Of a stretch of 64,000 bases of DNA, positions 12,562 through 23,229 are shown piece after piece. The stretch covers positions 2,728,001 to 2,792,000 of the forward strand of contig BCKC01000005.1 of assembly GCA_001600455.1 (NCBI GenBank). Reading direction: 5' to 3'. The notes beneath the pieces were generated by a model. The model was given only the letters and a program-made list of their open reading frames with translations. It did no database searches and was not told where the DNA came from. The translations under genes and the position numbers were made by a program. This stretch comes from Endocalyx cinctus (lineage: Eukaryota; Ascomycota; Sordariomycetes; Amphisphaeriales; Apiosporaceae). The stretch's first letter is position 1; each line of letters opens with the position of its first letter.

Positions 12562-14168
12562 ATGCTTCGTTCCGGTCTTCTCGCCCTCGCGGCGACCATT
12601 GTCGATGCGCTTCCCCAAGGAGGATTTGGTGGCGCCGGCGGCTTCGCCATGCTGCGTTTTGGATGCAGCCAAGTCGTTATTGAACGCCTCGACCCGTATG
12701 TTTCTTCTCTTTTCTTTTATTCCACTACACAGGTGAAATTATAGAAAAGAAATAAAGGAATCTAATGAGAAATCTATTCGCAGTCTCGTAAACCCTGGGA
12801 TCAACCCCTCTCCTCATGTCCATCAGGTTGTTGGAGGAGTAAGTAGAAACGAGAATAAGGATACAGCTAATATAGGGCACCTACTAAACTATCGAATAGA
12901 ATGCCTTCGGCGCCGAAATGCCCACCGACGACATTTCTACTCACGCGTCATGCACTACTTGCTCGTTCAACCAAGATTTCTCCAACTACTGGACGGCGAA
13001 CCTTTACTTCAAAGCCCGCAACGGCACGTATAAGCGAGTACCGCAGATCCCGAACCAGGCGGTTACTGGTAACAACGGCGGTATCACCGTTTACTACACG
13101 TCCCCGGGTGCTGGAACAACCACTGCTTTCAAGCCTGTATGTTTCCGTTCTCACTCACTAGTTTAACTTTTCATAAAGAAACAAGACCAATGTATATATG
13201 ATCCGCCCACATGTACTTATACGTCATTTTCTCTTTAGGGTTTCCGCATGCTCTCGGGCGAGTCCACTCAGCGCAACTCGTCTGGCTTGGGCCAGAACAT
13301 GCAAAGCTGCTTCCGCTGCTATACGGGACCCAACTTCGGAGGCAACACAGCCTCTCCTTGCTTCGACGCCAAGCTGGATACCGAGCACTTCCCCACTGGC
13401 CCGTGTCTGGGAGGTATCCGAACTAACATTATTTTCCCTCTGTAAGTGCTCACTAGCTCAAAATAAGAAAAAAGCAGCAGTGAAAAATGCTAATTTTCTT
13501 GCGTTTTGTTCACGTGTAGATGCTGGGATGGCGTGAACTTGGACAGTCCGAACCACATGGACCACGTCTCTCACCCGGTCGGCGGCCCCACTTCATTCGC
13601 CGTCGTTGATGGAGAATGCCCCTCTACGCACCCGGTCAAGATCCCCCAGGTTCACCTCGAAGTAAGTCTCCCTTTTAAAATAATTCTCGGAATATTACAC
13701 ACGATAGATAAATTACTAACAATTCAATTAATTAGATCATGTGGGACACCACGGGATTCAACAACCCGGACGAATGGCCCGAAGATGGCAGCCAGCCCTT
13801 CGTGCTCAGCACCGGTGACCCGTAAGAGAACCCTTTTACGTCATTTGGATCTAATAGCGGCTAACTTGAATGGGAAATTAGTACCGGATATGGCCAGCAC
13901 GCCGATTACGTCTTCGGATGGCAAGACGATACCTTGCAGACGGCCATGGACAACAGCTGCTTCGGCCCTACCTGCCGAGGACTCACGACGCAGACCGACG
14001 CGGTCGGCGAAGCTTGCGCTGTCAAGAACACCGTTGACGAGACTACTGAAGGATGTGAGTTACAAGTTTACCCATTGGCTTTCATAAATTATCCTACTCG
14101 TGGAATGGTTCTAATTATGATTAATCACAGGGCTGACCGAACTTCCCGGCGGTGGAATGGGAAACTAA
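12562..14168 (+). CDS. Secreted DUF1996 protein
   Basis: Eight predicted exons: 12562-12695, 12784-12838, 12900-13136, 13239-13441, 13520-13661, 13736-13821, 13882-14054 and 14131-14168, 355 aa. A signal peptide covers about residues 1-17 (cut near VDALP). Family landmarks are present in order: RFGCSQVVIERLDPLVNPG, PSPHVHQVVGGNAF, a CTTCSF cysteine pair, NYWTANLYF, CWDGVNLDSPNHMDHV and HLEIMWDTTGFN, then GYGQHADYVFGW. This family of secreted fungal proteins has no settled function; conserved His, Asp and Cys residues suggest an extracellular enzyme or binding protein. No WSC domain follows, unlike some relatives. Junctions all keep frame and the gene looks complete. Confidence 0.88.
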
Positions 14169-14555
14169 GTTAAGCGCGGGAATTCAAGTTGAGGGGAGGG
14201 GAAGCTGAGATTGAGACTATTCACATTTATTTCTAATTGCTAGTGTACTGAATTTCAAAGTCTGTTGCGAAAGTATCCTTGTCTTCCGTAGTCTATCAGA
14301 GAATTAATTTATGAGCTTATCGACTACATCAATGTGTCTAACTAAGGTATTATATTATGTCATATTTCCTATCGAAGCGAAAAGATAAGGATAACTAAGA
14401 TTTATATTGAATTTCTCACTTTAAATAAATAAAACAATTGAGGTGTTTCTATATGCATCAAATTCCCATGTATTTTTGGCCCAAGAACTTCCAATTGCCA
14501 TTCACTAATTTCAGTTCCGCACGACATTAATCAGAGGAACATATTGTTATATCTC
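14169..14555. other. Convergent 3' spacer
   Basis: The DUF1996 and peroxiredoxin-like genes end toward each other across this 387-base AT-rich stretch. I see only 3' untranslated sequence and no further gene. Confidence 0.5.
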
Positions 14556-15206
14556 CTACTTCTCGAGGGCATCGATCCAACCCAAAGCGACTTTCGGATC
14601 CAACCTATTCTTGAAGTCCGTATCGATCGCAGTGTTACGCACGACGCCGTCCTTCGTGACGAGCAAGGTAGCCGGGATGGGGACCTCCCAGGTATCCTCG
14701 CCGTTCCTCGCGTTGAGGTCGATGCCGAACTTCTCGTGGAGCGGCTTCGCGGAAGACTGGTCGTAGACGATGCCCAGCTTCCTGGCGAGCTCGTTACGCA
14801 GGTCGGTGAGGACGGGAAACCGGAGCGCGTGCTTCTCCGTCATGGTCATGTTGTTGTTCGGCAGCTCAGGCGAGATGGCGACGAGGGTGACCCCGCGCGC
14901 CTCGAACTCGGGCAGGTGCTTCTGGAGGAAGGCCACGGCGACGTTGCAGTACGGACACCATTCCCCGCGGTAGAAGGTCAGGAGTAGAGGTCCGCCCTTG
15001 GAGAGGAGAGATTCGCTCGTCACTTCCTGGCCGGTGGCATCTTTCATGGTGAAGGAGGGGAGCTTGTCTCCGACTTGAACTGTCTTGGAGGCATCGTAGG
15101 TTGACATGAATTTCTCGTGGCCGACTTCGAGAGGCTGGCGGACTTCTAGGGGTACGGTCGCCTCGAACTTGGCTAGGATACCAGCGAGCTGCTCTGCTTG
15201 ACTCAT
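14556..15206 (-). CDS. AhpC/TSA-family peroxiredoxin-like protein
   Basis: One uninterrupted 216-residue frame with strongly GC-rich third positions. It has the thioredoxin-fold AhpC/TSA layout: a helical N-terminal 40 residues, VGDKLPSFTM opening the fold, then LLLTFYRGEWCPYCN with Cys84 and Cys87 in a CPYC arrangement, GVTLVAISPE, FPVLTDLRNELARKLGI and the closing VPIPATLLVTKDGVV. Such proteins reduce peroxides with thiol reductants in the cytosol. The CxxC at the active site is unlike the Thr-x-x-Cys of classical 2-Cys peroxiredoxins and typical of the peroxiredoxin-like group, so the exact chemistry is uncertain. No targeting sequence is seen. No intron is needed. Confidence 0.9.
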   Translation of the reverse strand: MSQAEQLAGILAKFEATVPLEVRQPLEVGHEKFMSTYDASKTVQVGDKLPSFTMKDATGQEVTSESLLSKGGPLLLTFYRGEWCPYCNVAVAFLQKHLPEFEARGVTLVAISPELPNNNMTMTEKHALRFPVLTDLRNELARKLGIVYDQSSAKPLHEKFGIDLNARNGEDTWEVPIPATLLVTKDGVVRNTAIDTDFKNRLDPKVALGWIDALEK

Positions 15207-16430
15207 TTTTATTTAATAATTTGGTTATAGGTAGGGTGATAGTTTGTTAAGATATAATTTATGATTTTTTTTTCTCGTTACCAACGAGCAAACTAGGTAA
15301 GATAAGATATCGATTTGTAGTCTGTAGAAATACTCGGGTGGGTGTCAAATGATGGATGAGTTGTTGGGATGAACACCGTCGACATCGTGTCTTTATACAT
15401 ACTTGAACTCATGATTTCTTACACTCTTGTTCACCGGACAGCTTTAAATCGCATTTTGGATCGTCAGCATGCTTCGTGGGTTACCCCTTGATCCGCATGG
15501 GTATCATGCACGATGACAGATCAATTGTTGACCTACCAGCTACTGCTATTGATCGACTCTAAGGCCAATCACGCAATCCAATGACCGCAACCCCCTAGGG
15601 ATAGACACCATACGATAAAAGGTGGGAATAAAGCCGCAGTATGCTCAAGCAAGGGCAGTGAGTCATCAAGTGGGGAATAAGCATACTATATGCACCTCTT
15701 CAGCACCAATTTCCTAAATAGGAAATGGATGCAGGCGTACAGTCTGACGTCCATAAGAAGATAGCTTCACCGTCATATAATTATAGTCTTTGGTTTCATC
15801 ACATAATCATGAAAATATATTCAACCGAATCCCGAATCTTGTACCTAAGAACATGTTCAACACCATGATTGAGGAAGCAGCTCGAATATATTACCAAGAA
15901 TCGGCCCAACTGTACCCCGAATCACATACATGATCATAACGCCTCCACTTGTTCGTAATCGTATCAGCTCACCATGGACATTTTCAGCATCATAATTTCT
16001 TGAATTTGTTACTTGAGGTAACTAAAGACTGGTGTCGTTAATGAACTATTCTCTCGAATTGCGCTTGAGGTGGGATGTCATAATTTCTTACAGGCTGCTA
16101 GCATATGTTTAGCCCCAGAGTTTCCTATTGAAGTCGAAAATTCGGCTGCACCTCCTCTCAGTATTTTTGTTTCAGATTTAATTATGAAAACTTTCGACTA
16201 TATGTTAAATCAAAAGAAGTCTTGCATCAAATTAAAATCTCACGAGAGTTGTAACCCAACCTAGTTTTTACTGTATATGATATATGGTATATGACTAGTT
16301 ATAATAAGATATAATGAATTATCATAAGTCAAAGCATATTTATTATGCTAGCTACAAACAAAATCAGGTAACTAGTCATTTCAGTTGGCTCTTATCCAAT
16401 CTAAGAGACTTGACCATACGTCGATGGCTT
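15207..16430. other. Spacer without a recognised gene
   Basis: AT-rich sequence with the promoter of the peroxiredoxin-like gene at its left end. A 64-codon frame at 16070-16264 has no coding character. Nothing else is seen. Confidence 0.5.
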
Positions 16431-17135
16431 TCATGGAGCCGTGACATTCGTGAGAGGCCAGTTGATACCCGCATCAGCCGCGCCAGTGTTACCCAAACCA
16501 GCGCAAGAGTACAGTCCCACCGGGTTGTTCTCTACCGCGCGCATGTACTGAAGGTCGAGACACTCCTCTAGAACGGATATCAGAAATCTATTTATCAGAA
16601 ATATATACAAGCGGATATAACTTACGAGGGGTCGAGAGCTGTACGGCGATACGACCATCCGGCATCACCGTCCACTTCTGGCCGTCCGTTTCCGCGCATT
16701 CGGCGACCGAGATGGCTGCCATATCTTTCCAGTTGGCTGTGTGGTTCCAAAAATGTAAGCTTCCGTTCCATCCAGACCGGGGTCATTGAAGTGAGTAATT
16801 AGTTCTTACCCTGGGCGCCCGCATCTAAGCAAAGCGTGGTGTCCGCTAGCATGATCGAAGTCTCGCCATCCTTGATGTACCACTCTTGCTCTGGAGTGCT
16901 AGCTGCCGTTTTTCTAGAATAGCGAAAATATGAAAATGATTAATAACTATCGATTGACGAATGATGTGTAGGGTGAGACGAACATGACCAGAGCGCTGCC
17001 AGCGGTCCGCGCCGTCGGCACGACCACGAATTTGGCGTCCACCTTTGACGTGATGTAGACGGAACGGTAACCCTCGGGGGCTTGGGCGAGGCCGGCGGCG
17101 GCGAACGCGAGTACGAACAAGGAGTGAAGCTGCAT
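16431..17135 (-). CDS. Small secreted ricin-B-like (QxW-type) lectin domain protein
   Basis: Four predicted exons: 16984-17135, 16810-16913, 16626-16736 and 16431-16567, 167 aa. Residues 1-18 form a signal peptide ending AGLAQA. The mature part alternates short beta-rich blocks: EQEWYIKDGETSIMLADTTLCLDAG, DGQKWTVMPDGRIAVQ, then ECLDLQ and NPVGLYSC, close to the beta-trefoil pattern (CLD and QxW elements). QKW matches the QxW signature; other repeats are looser. It would be an extracellular sugar-binding or cell-wall-associated protein; ligand is unknown. The first intron uses a weak donor (GTTCGT), chosen because it restores frame; the others have GTAAG donors. Confidence 0.7.
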
Positions 17136-18298
17136 TTTCGGTTGGGTTTTTATGTTTCTTTTCTTTCGCGTATTGTTCTAGTAAAGCTTTTGAAAGGATA
17201 AAGTTTTGAGGATTACAGAAAAAAAAGAATTAGACTACGAGAAGTGCATACTAGGTAGGAGACCCCTATGGTTTAAATGCGGAAAGATCATGTCGCTATA
17301 TGACATGCAGGTTCTCCGCAGTCAATTTACGGGATGGCGTTGATGGCTAAATAACAAGCCAATCCGCAGCCCACCTTAATTATTTTATTTAGACTTACCC
17401 GGGCGCTGGGTCCGGGGAAAGGAATATGTTTGAAACCCCGAAATTGTACATAAATGACAGAATCCTTACGAAAACCGGACTGCCGTTGATCTTGAATTGT
17501 TCCGTTTTGATGAAGATCGGCAAATTTTCTTGAGAGAAGGGGAGAGCCAGTGATATGACGTGAATTTCATCACCTCCCTCTCAGTTTGGAAAGATGATCT
17601 TCGGCTAATATGTTAACACGAGAGCTGTAGAGCGGCATTGAGCTCTACATGGTTATAGGTAAGTGTAGAGTGCCAATCAAACATCCCTGGAAAGGTTTCC
17701 CCAAATGTAGTTCTTTCTAGTAGTGATAAAAGATAAAAGATAAAAGATTAAATCTTGGTCTACTGCCGCAGTATTTAGAACATTGCCTAAGATAATAACA
17801 ATGAATTTGCATCTAAAAGTCGAATTTTGTTTATATTCTGTTGCACGTTCAACTCATCGATGCATAGTAAAGGAGTACTTCTTGGCACATATAATGTAAG
17901 CCAGCTGACGGGAATTGAACAACGATCCTATAATTAGTGGCAACTTATTGACATGAACTCGACTTCACTTTAGATAATTGATTAACCCAAGAGAGGAGAG
18001 ATTCTTGATATGTTCATAAATGAGATATTTTTTTATGCTGCCTTGTATTACTGTAGAAGCTTTGGAATGCGGAATTGGGACTCCACAACTCTCCTATTTC
18101 GTATTTTGCGCCACAAATACTAGCCACAGAAAGCTAAAAATAAACTTGTCTGACACCTTAGCGATACAGTGCAAAAAAAAAAAAAAAAATGAGCGTCTTC
18201 CAAATTAATGTACCATTCCGATACTCCCAGAAGGGTTATTATTCGGCGCAAGATATATCGCTAATCATCATTCATATGGAGGGCGCACATTTTAAGCC
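17136..18298. other. Divergent spacer with a short tandem repeat
   Basis: Promoters of the lectin-like gene (left) and F-box gene (right) should lie here. A 7-base tandem (AAAAGAT-type, about three copies) is at 17725-17749 and a poly-A run near 18175-18188. No gene is seen. Confidence 0.5.
17725..17749 (+). repeat. AAAAGAT tandem repeat
   Basis: Three near-perfect 7-base units in a row in AT-rich spacer; a simple repeat without evident function. Confidence 0.6.
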
Positions 18299-19999
18299 AT
18301 GACTAGGTTCACCTGCGGCTTTTGTGGCTTACCCAAAAATGTCCGAACGGTGCGGGGGGACGACTGGATGATCACCTTCCGCGCCATCTACTGCCGAGAG
18401 ACGGATATCCAAGAGCCCCGATTATCGGGTGTGGGGATCCATAACGACGCTAACGGTAACACCGAGCGGAACTACGTGCCGCGGGAATCTCATCGGCGCT
18501 TCGACGATCCCGATCTCGATCCTCGGGCGCTCATCGCCATCCAAAACGGCTATCCCAATGATGACTGGGCCGAGGCCGCCGAGAAAGATGGTTCGTGCTG
18601 GGGCTTCACGTTTCACGAGGCCTGCTGGAAGGTCTTCGAGCAGATAATCGTGCCCGAGCCGGCCAACGTTAAATTGCTCTGGCGCATCCTGCTTTCCGTC
18701 CCGTTTATCTTGCGCGTCCCCAATTGGGGCCACAGCTACGGCGGTCTCTACTATACCAGGCGGGAATTTGGAAAGTATCCTATATTGGAAATATCTACGA
18801 GGTTTATCAAGCCGAGCTCTGTCCAAAACCCTTTCGAGGTACCGGAAAACATGTCCCTTCTCAGAAAATATCGTATCGACTCTGCGTCGGATAATGAGAA
18901 TGACACCGAGAATAATAATGATGAACTTGAAGTTCAGCCTGATAATATGATACCTCGTAGGAAAAGTACTCCCACTACTGAAAGTGATGACCCCTTTTCT
19001 AAACTGCCGCTGGAGATAAGAGAGATGATTCTCATGAGCCTAGCTTCGGAGGACGTAGCCGCCCTGCGACTCGCGTCCCGAGAAATCGCGGCGGTCCCGC
19101 TTTCGCAGTACTTCTTCCAAAGCCGGTTCTGGCCCGGTCGCGAGCTCGAGGTCTTTTTCGACGTCTTCCTACTGAATCCGGTCGAAAGGCGGGGCACCGA
19201 TTTCAAAACGCTGTTCCGAGTCGTCAAGGACCAATTCAGGCTCATAAACATCGGCATGGCTCAACGTAACCGGTCGCAGATATGGAACGCGACGCTAAAA
19301 CCGCTCGCGAAGGAGATCCGGAGCGTCGCTCGCTTGAGTGATCTAAAGGGCGCCGCGGACTGGAACTCGGTCGATGTATTCTGCGCCTTCGAGTGGGAAT
19401 CCATCGAGACGAGAAGCGACCACGAACCGGGCTACTTCGACGTGCCCGGACACCTTTACTCGGCCGAGATCTTATTACCGTCGTCCGCGCCGCCGGGCGT
19501 GATTTACGTCAGCTTCGTCGAGCAATTTGGGACCGAGTACGTGTCCGGATTATCATTCACTCTTGCTGACGAGAATATTGAAACTCTCGAGGAGGGTCAT
19601 GTTGAAATCGGGTATATTTCGCGCGGTAGGAAGAAAAAGCTAGAGGTCCGGGGCGCGAGCCTGGTGGGGTTCTACTGCGCGCTGGACGATATCGGCATCA
19701 GGGCCCTGGCGGTCCGGACGAATCCGATGCCGATGGAGGAGCATCTGTGCTGGGCTGGCTCTCCCGGTGATTTACCCCAGCTTGTGCTAAATAATTACGA
19801 AAGTGGTCTTCTACCCATACGACATATACGAGCTGAGTTCGATGTAAGCATAATTTTTTTTTTCAACCTATCCCATCATAAATGCTTGGATTGATTAATC
19901 ATGTAAGATCAATTAATTAATTTAACGTAATGATAGTCAATAAGAATGAAGAGCCTGGTTCTTCCTCGGAAAGCTAGCTCGGCACCTCCAAATACATAG
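18299..19999 (+). CDS. F-box protein with N-terminal CxxC motif
   Basis: Predicted exons are 18299-19843 and 19937-19999, 535 aa. The N-terminus has a CGFC pair near residue 6; a helical block around 100-130 contains FHEACW. The F-box lies at about residues 235-280 (DPFSKLPLEIREMILMSL and ALRLASREIAAVP), followed by a beta-rich region ending in GYISRGRKKK and HIRAEFD. This is a common expanded fungal family in which the F-box recruits SCF ubiquitin ligase and the C-terminal half selects an unknown target. The last intron is called because the first frame runs into an AT-rich tail right after a GATGTAAGC donor and the short second exon supplies a plausible RMKSLVLP ending. Coding DNA is GC-rich compared with its surroundings. 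Confidence 0.8.
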
Positions 20000-20133
20000 C
20001 TGGAACAGCATGATCGACATTTTCAGACTTCGGGATAATAAAGTAGATATATCACTTACTCGAAAGATACTAAACAAGGTCATTAATGTTCTGTTTTCGG
20101 GGCAAATATATTTAATTTCTAACTAGTGTACTC

Positions 20134-20688
20134 CTAGTTTTCTCCCTCCGGGCTGATCGTCTCCGGCTTTATCAACTCCGGATTAATAATATACTTTTCA
20201 TATTGTTTAACAAAGAAATGCAGCCACAACAGCGGTTCCTTGATATCCTCGTCGATCGACTTGACCCCTGTCTTACCGCAGTCGTGCAACATCAACACGA
20301 GGGAGAAAGCCAGATGGAATCGCATGACAACCTCCCTATACTCCTTCTTAAGGGCGGCTTCATGCTCCTGCGCCTCCTCCTCGGTGGCGAATTTCCGATC
20401 CTGATCGGCCTTCTCCGCGGCCAGACGACCGCTGATATCGTCCGGCAGCGGATCCAGAAGATCTCCGAGCTTCTCCGACCGCGATAGCCCTTCCTCGAGG
20501 ATCTCCCGCGCCCGGTCGAGGTCCGGGTTCTTGGAAAGGACGGGGTGGTCCAACTTGGAGAGGGCGTCACGGTAGAGTTGGATGGCTTCGGTTCGCTCGG
20601 TTTGAAGCTTCTCGACGAGAGGGGGCATCATTTCCAAGGTTTCGATTCGGTGGTATCCCCAAGAGATGCTTTTGAAATCGACAGACAT
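20134..20688 (-). CDS. Conserved-looking coiled-coil protein of unknown function
   Basis: A single 184-residue frame with GC-rich third positions, clearly coding. It is almost entirely helical and charged: a segment at about residues 20-75 with PPLVEKLQTERTEAIQLY, a coiled-coil at about 88-120 (ATEEEAQEHEAALKKEYREV), then a hydrophobic helix HLAFSLVLMLHDCG. No signal peptide or membrane anchor is evident. I do not recognise the family. It converges with the F-box gene, whose end lies 134 bases away. Confidence 0.7.
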   Translation of the reverse strand: MSVDFKSISWGYHRIETLEMMPPLVEKLQTERTEAIQLYRDALSKLDHPVLSKNPDLDRAREILEEGLSRSEKLGDLLDPLPDDISGRLAAEKADQDRKFATEEEAQEHEAALKKEYREVVMRFHLAFSLVLMLHDCGKTGVKSIDEDIKEPLLWLHFFVKQYEKYIINPELIKPETISPEGEN

Positions 20689-21370
20689 TTTGTTGTTTTT
20701 GTGGTTTACTTATTGAAATGAAGTTGAAGGATGTGATTGATGATTGGAGGTGCAGAAAAACGTGTTTCCCTTACGTTTTCGGTATCCTAAGAATGAAAGA
20801 TCTAGATAAGTAAAACTTCACGGAGGTTATACTTACCTGGTTATAAATAAATAATACGAGAGGCCCTTTGGTTATATGAAGGTCCGGCTTAAGATCTGCT
20901 GTCTTTACTCACTGTTTGGTACACCTTAGGAAAGTTTAGCGATGATATAGAACGATGTAGGAAGCTTTAGTTGGCTGTTGTTGGTCGTTGTTGACTGATA
21001 TTGTTGGTTGATTGTTAGTTAGTGTTCTAGTTTGAGAAAGAGAAGACTTTTACCGGATTTCATTACCCTTAAATACACTTTCCAAACAAAAGAAATCTAT
21101 GCATGGCTATTCTATGACTCTATGGGATGTTTCTTTGTCTGCTAAACAATGACATAATTAAGCATAGACACGAATAAGCCGATTGTTAGAATATCTGTTC
21201 GGTAAAACAGACTATTTTCCGTGACAAAGGCTTTGTGCGAGGCGAAAGACGACGTTAAAACAGTTTTTTTTTTCTTCTTCTCGGGCTTCTAAATTGGTAT
21301 GATTAGTGGAAGCGAAAGTTCTTTCTTGATTATGTTACATGTATCTCGTCCCTGATTGTCCGCTGCGAAA
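20689..21370. other. Spacer upstream of the coiled-coil gene
   Basis: It should contain the promoter of the coiled-coil gene and the 3' end of the NmrA-like gene. GTTGTTG-rich low-complexity sequence lies around 20970-21015. No gene is seen. Confidence 0.5.
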
Positions 21371-22372
21371 CTACTTCTTTTCAATACTGTCGATCAGGGC
21401 CTGCACCTCCCCACTGGTCATCTGCTTAATACCCAAAAGCTCATTGTCCAACTTATCGAACTCGGCACCGTACCCGTCTCCCCAGATGGCGCCGACCAAG
21501 AACTTGAGCATAAAAGCGCGCGGATTCGGGTTAGGAGACTTGGCCAAGGCCCAACCCTCCGCGACCTCTTCGTCGGTCGAGCCGCTCTCGATTGTCCACC
21601 CGTCCGAGCCCAAGGTGTTCTTGTACATGGCGACGATCTCCTTCAGCGAGATAGCCATGTCCTGGACGTAGACGGCGCGGTTCTTGGTCTCCTCGGGATG
21701 CTTGAGCACGCCCGCGACGGCGCGGCCGACGGTGGCGAGGGTGGAAGTGCTGAACTTGCGATCGCCGCCGTCCCAGAGGGTGGCCTTCTTGCCGGAGAAG
21801 TTGCTGATGAAGTTGACGCGCAGGGCCCAGTCGAAGAAGGGACCGGAGAGGACCAAGGTGTAGGTCAGGCGGCCGGCGGCGGCCTCCTTCTTGAGGGCCT
21901 CCTGCACGGCGACCTTGTCGTGGTAGACGGGCAGGGCGGTGGTCTTCTCGACCAGAGTGTTGGACCCGAACTCGGACGGGAGGAACCGCTTCACGCCGGC
22001 CTTGGCGGCCGCTTCGACCAGGATCAGCTGCTTGGATAAGGCGGCCCCACCGATAGTGGAGACGACGGCGTCTTGGCCGCGGAGGGCGGCGACGAGGGAG
22101 TCGACCGAGTCGTAGTCTACCGGGACGACTTTGACGGATGCTGGGAAGGTGTGCGTGCTGCTTTGGCGGGTGAGGACTGTGGTTTCAAAGCCAGCGTCGA
22201 TGATGGCGTTCAAGATGGCGGGGCCGATGATTCCCGTGGCCTGGAAGATAAGTTTGTTAGTACCGCTATGTAGCGTGGAAATCGATGATGAAATAGCTCA
22301 TGTTGGGACTGAATTGAAAGGAGGGTAGAATAAGCTTACTCCGGCAATGGCAACTTTAGTTATGGTGGACAT
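21371..22372 (-). CDS. NmrA-like / isoflavone-reductase-family NAD(P)-binding protein
   Basis: Predicted exons are 22340-22372 and 21371-22240, 300 aa. The intron splits the dinucleotide-binding loop: exon 1 ends VAIAG and exon 2 begins ATGIIGPAIL, together forming the GxTGxxG-type Rossmann motif. Further landmarks are VVSTIGG, KRFLPSEFG and, at about residues 130-160, helices and a Phe-rich segment (SGPFFDWALR). This layout matches fungal NmrA-like and phenylcoumaran-benzylic-ether-reductase-like proteins that bind NADPH and either reduce small aromatic compounds or act as redox sensors. The catalytic Lys of true reductases may correspond to YHDK but I cannot be sure. Third positions are strongly GC-biased. 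Confidence 0.88.
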
Positions 22373-23229
22373 TTTGAATGTTTTTCTGTGTGATTAAAAG
22401 TTGGAAAAAAGAGAAGTGATATTGTAAGTAGCTTAGGTAGAATGGTTGTCTGTTCTTGTTCTGTGTTGATGTTGTGAATGATGATGAGATTTTCGATACG
22501 ATGAAAACGTGGAATTCGCCATGTTTAAATATTCAAACAAGCAGTCATACACAAGACCTCCAGGGCTACAGGTTAGAATATTTGATGTAAGATTACGAAG
22601 CATTATTGCATGCGAGTTGAGATGAATCCCATATCCCCTCTGTAGTTGTGTAACGATTGACGTTAACAATCATCCGTCATCCCACATCCCACAATGATAG
22701 TGGATAGGCTCCATACTGTTCCCCCTATACTGTACTCTCTATACTGGAGTATTCCCTGTACGGTACTGTAAAATAGTATACTTTACAGTGGCTGGTAAGC
22801 TCCACTTCGCCCGAACTACCTAATCGAGAACAGTTTCTAACGTGTATGGATACCTTATTTTTAGGTATACACATTCAAAATGGATCCCTTAAATTATACT
22901 AGGATTATTAGGCTTCTTTTTTCTCTTTTATTTTTGTTAATCGCTTCGAACGAATTCCTTAATTAGGCAGGGCGAGCGAGTCATTCTACCACTTGCTTAC
23001 AATAATTGCTTACAATATACAAATTAACACCCGACTTAAACCAAAGCGGCTGGCGGCATAGCGGATCTTAAATCCGACCACTTTCGGATCCGACTTGAAT
23101 CCAAGCCCCGAGACATGTCAAATCTGATAAGCGATATCCTTCGGATTTGACTTGAATGAAGAGTATTTTAAATCCGACGTGTTATTTAACGTCCATACTT
23201 GTACATATTAATAATCCAATAAACTTGTC
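22373..23229. other. Spacer with a palindrome and a cluster of GGAT/ATCCGAC motifs
   Basis: The left part should be the NmrA-like promoter. Around 22710-22790 several ACTGT/TACTG motifs culminate in an inverted repeat ACTGTAAA (22765-22772) and TTTACAGT (22782-22789). At about 23030-23185 there are four or five degenerate copies of an ATCCGACTT-like word in both orientations. No gene is seen. Confidence 0.5.
22765..22789. repeat. Short inverted repeat, 8-base arms
   Basis: ACTGTAAA and TTTACAGT are separated by 9 bases. It could be a dimeric protein-binding site or a chance palindrome; it lies about 400 bases upstream of the NmrA-like start. Confidence 0.5.

Noticed and set aside
14544..14987. 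147-codon plus-strand frame
   Set aside because: Antisense shadow of the peroxiredoxin-like gene caused by GC-rich third positions.
21356..22039. 227-codon plus-strand frame
   Set aside because: Antisense shadow of the NmrA-like gene, which has family motifs in the minus frame.
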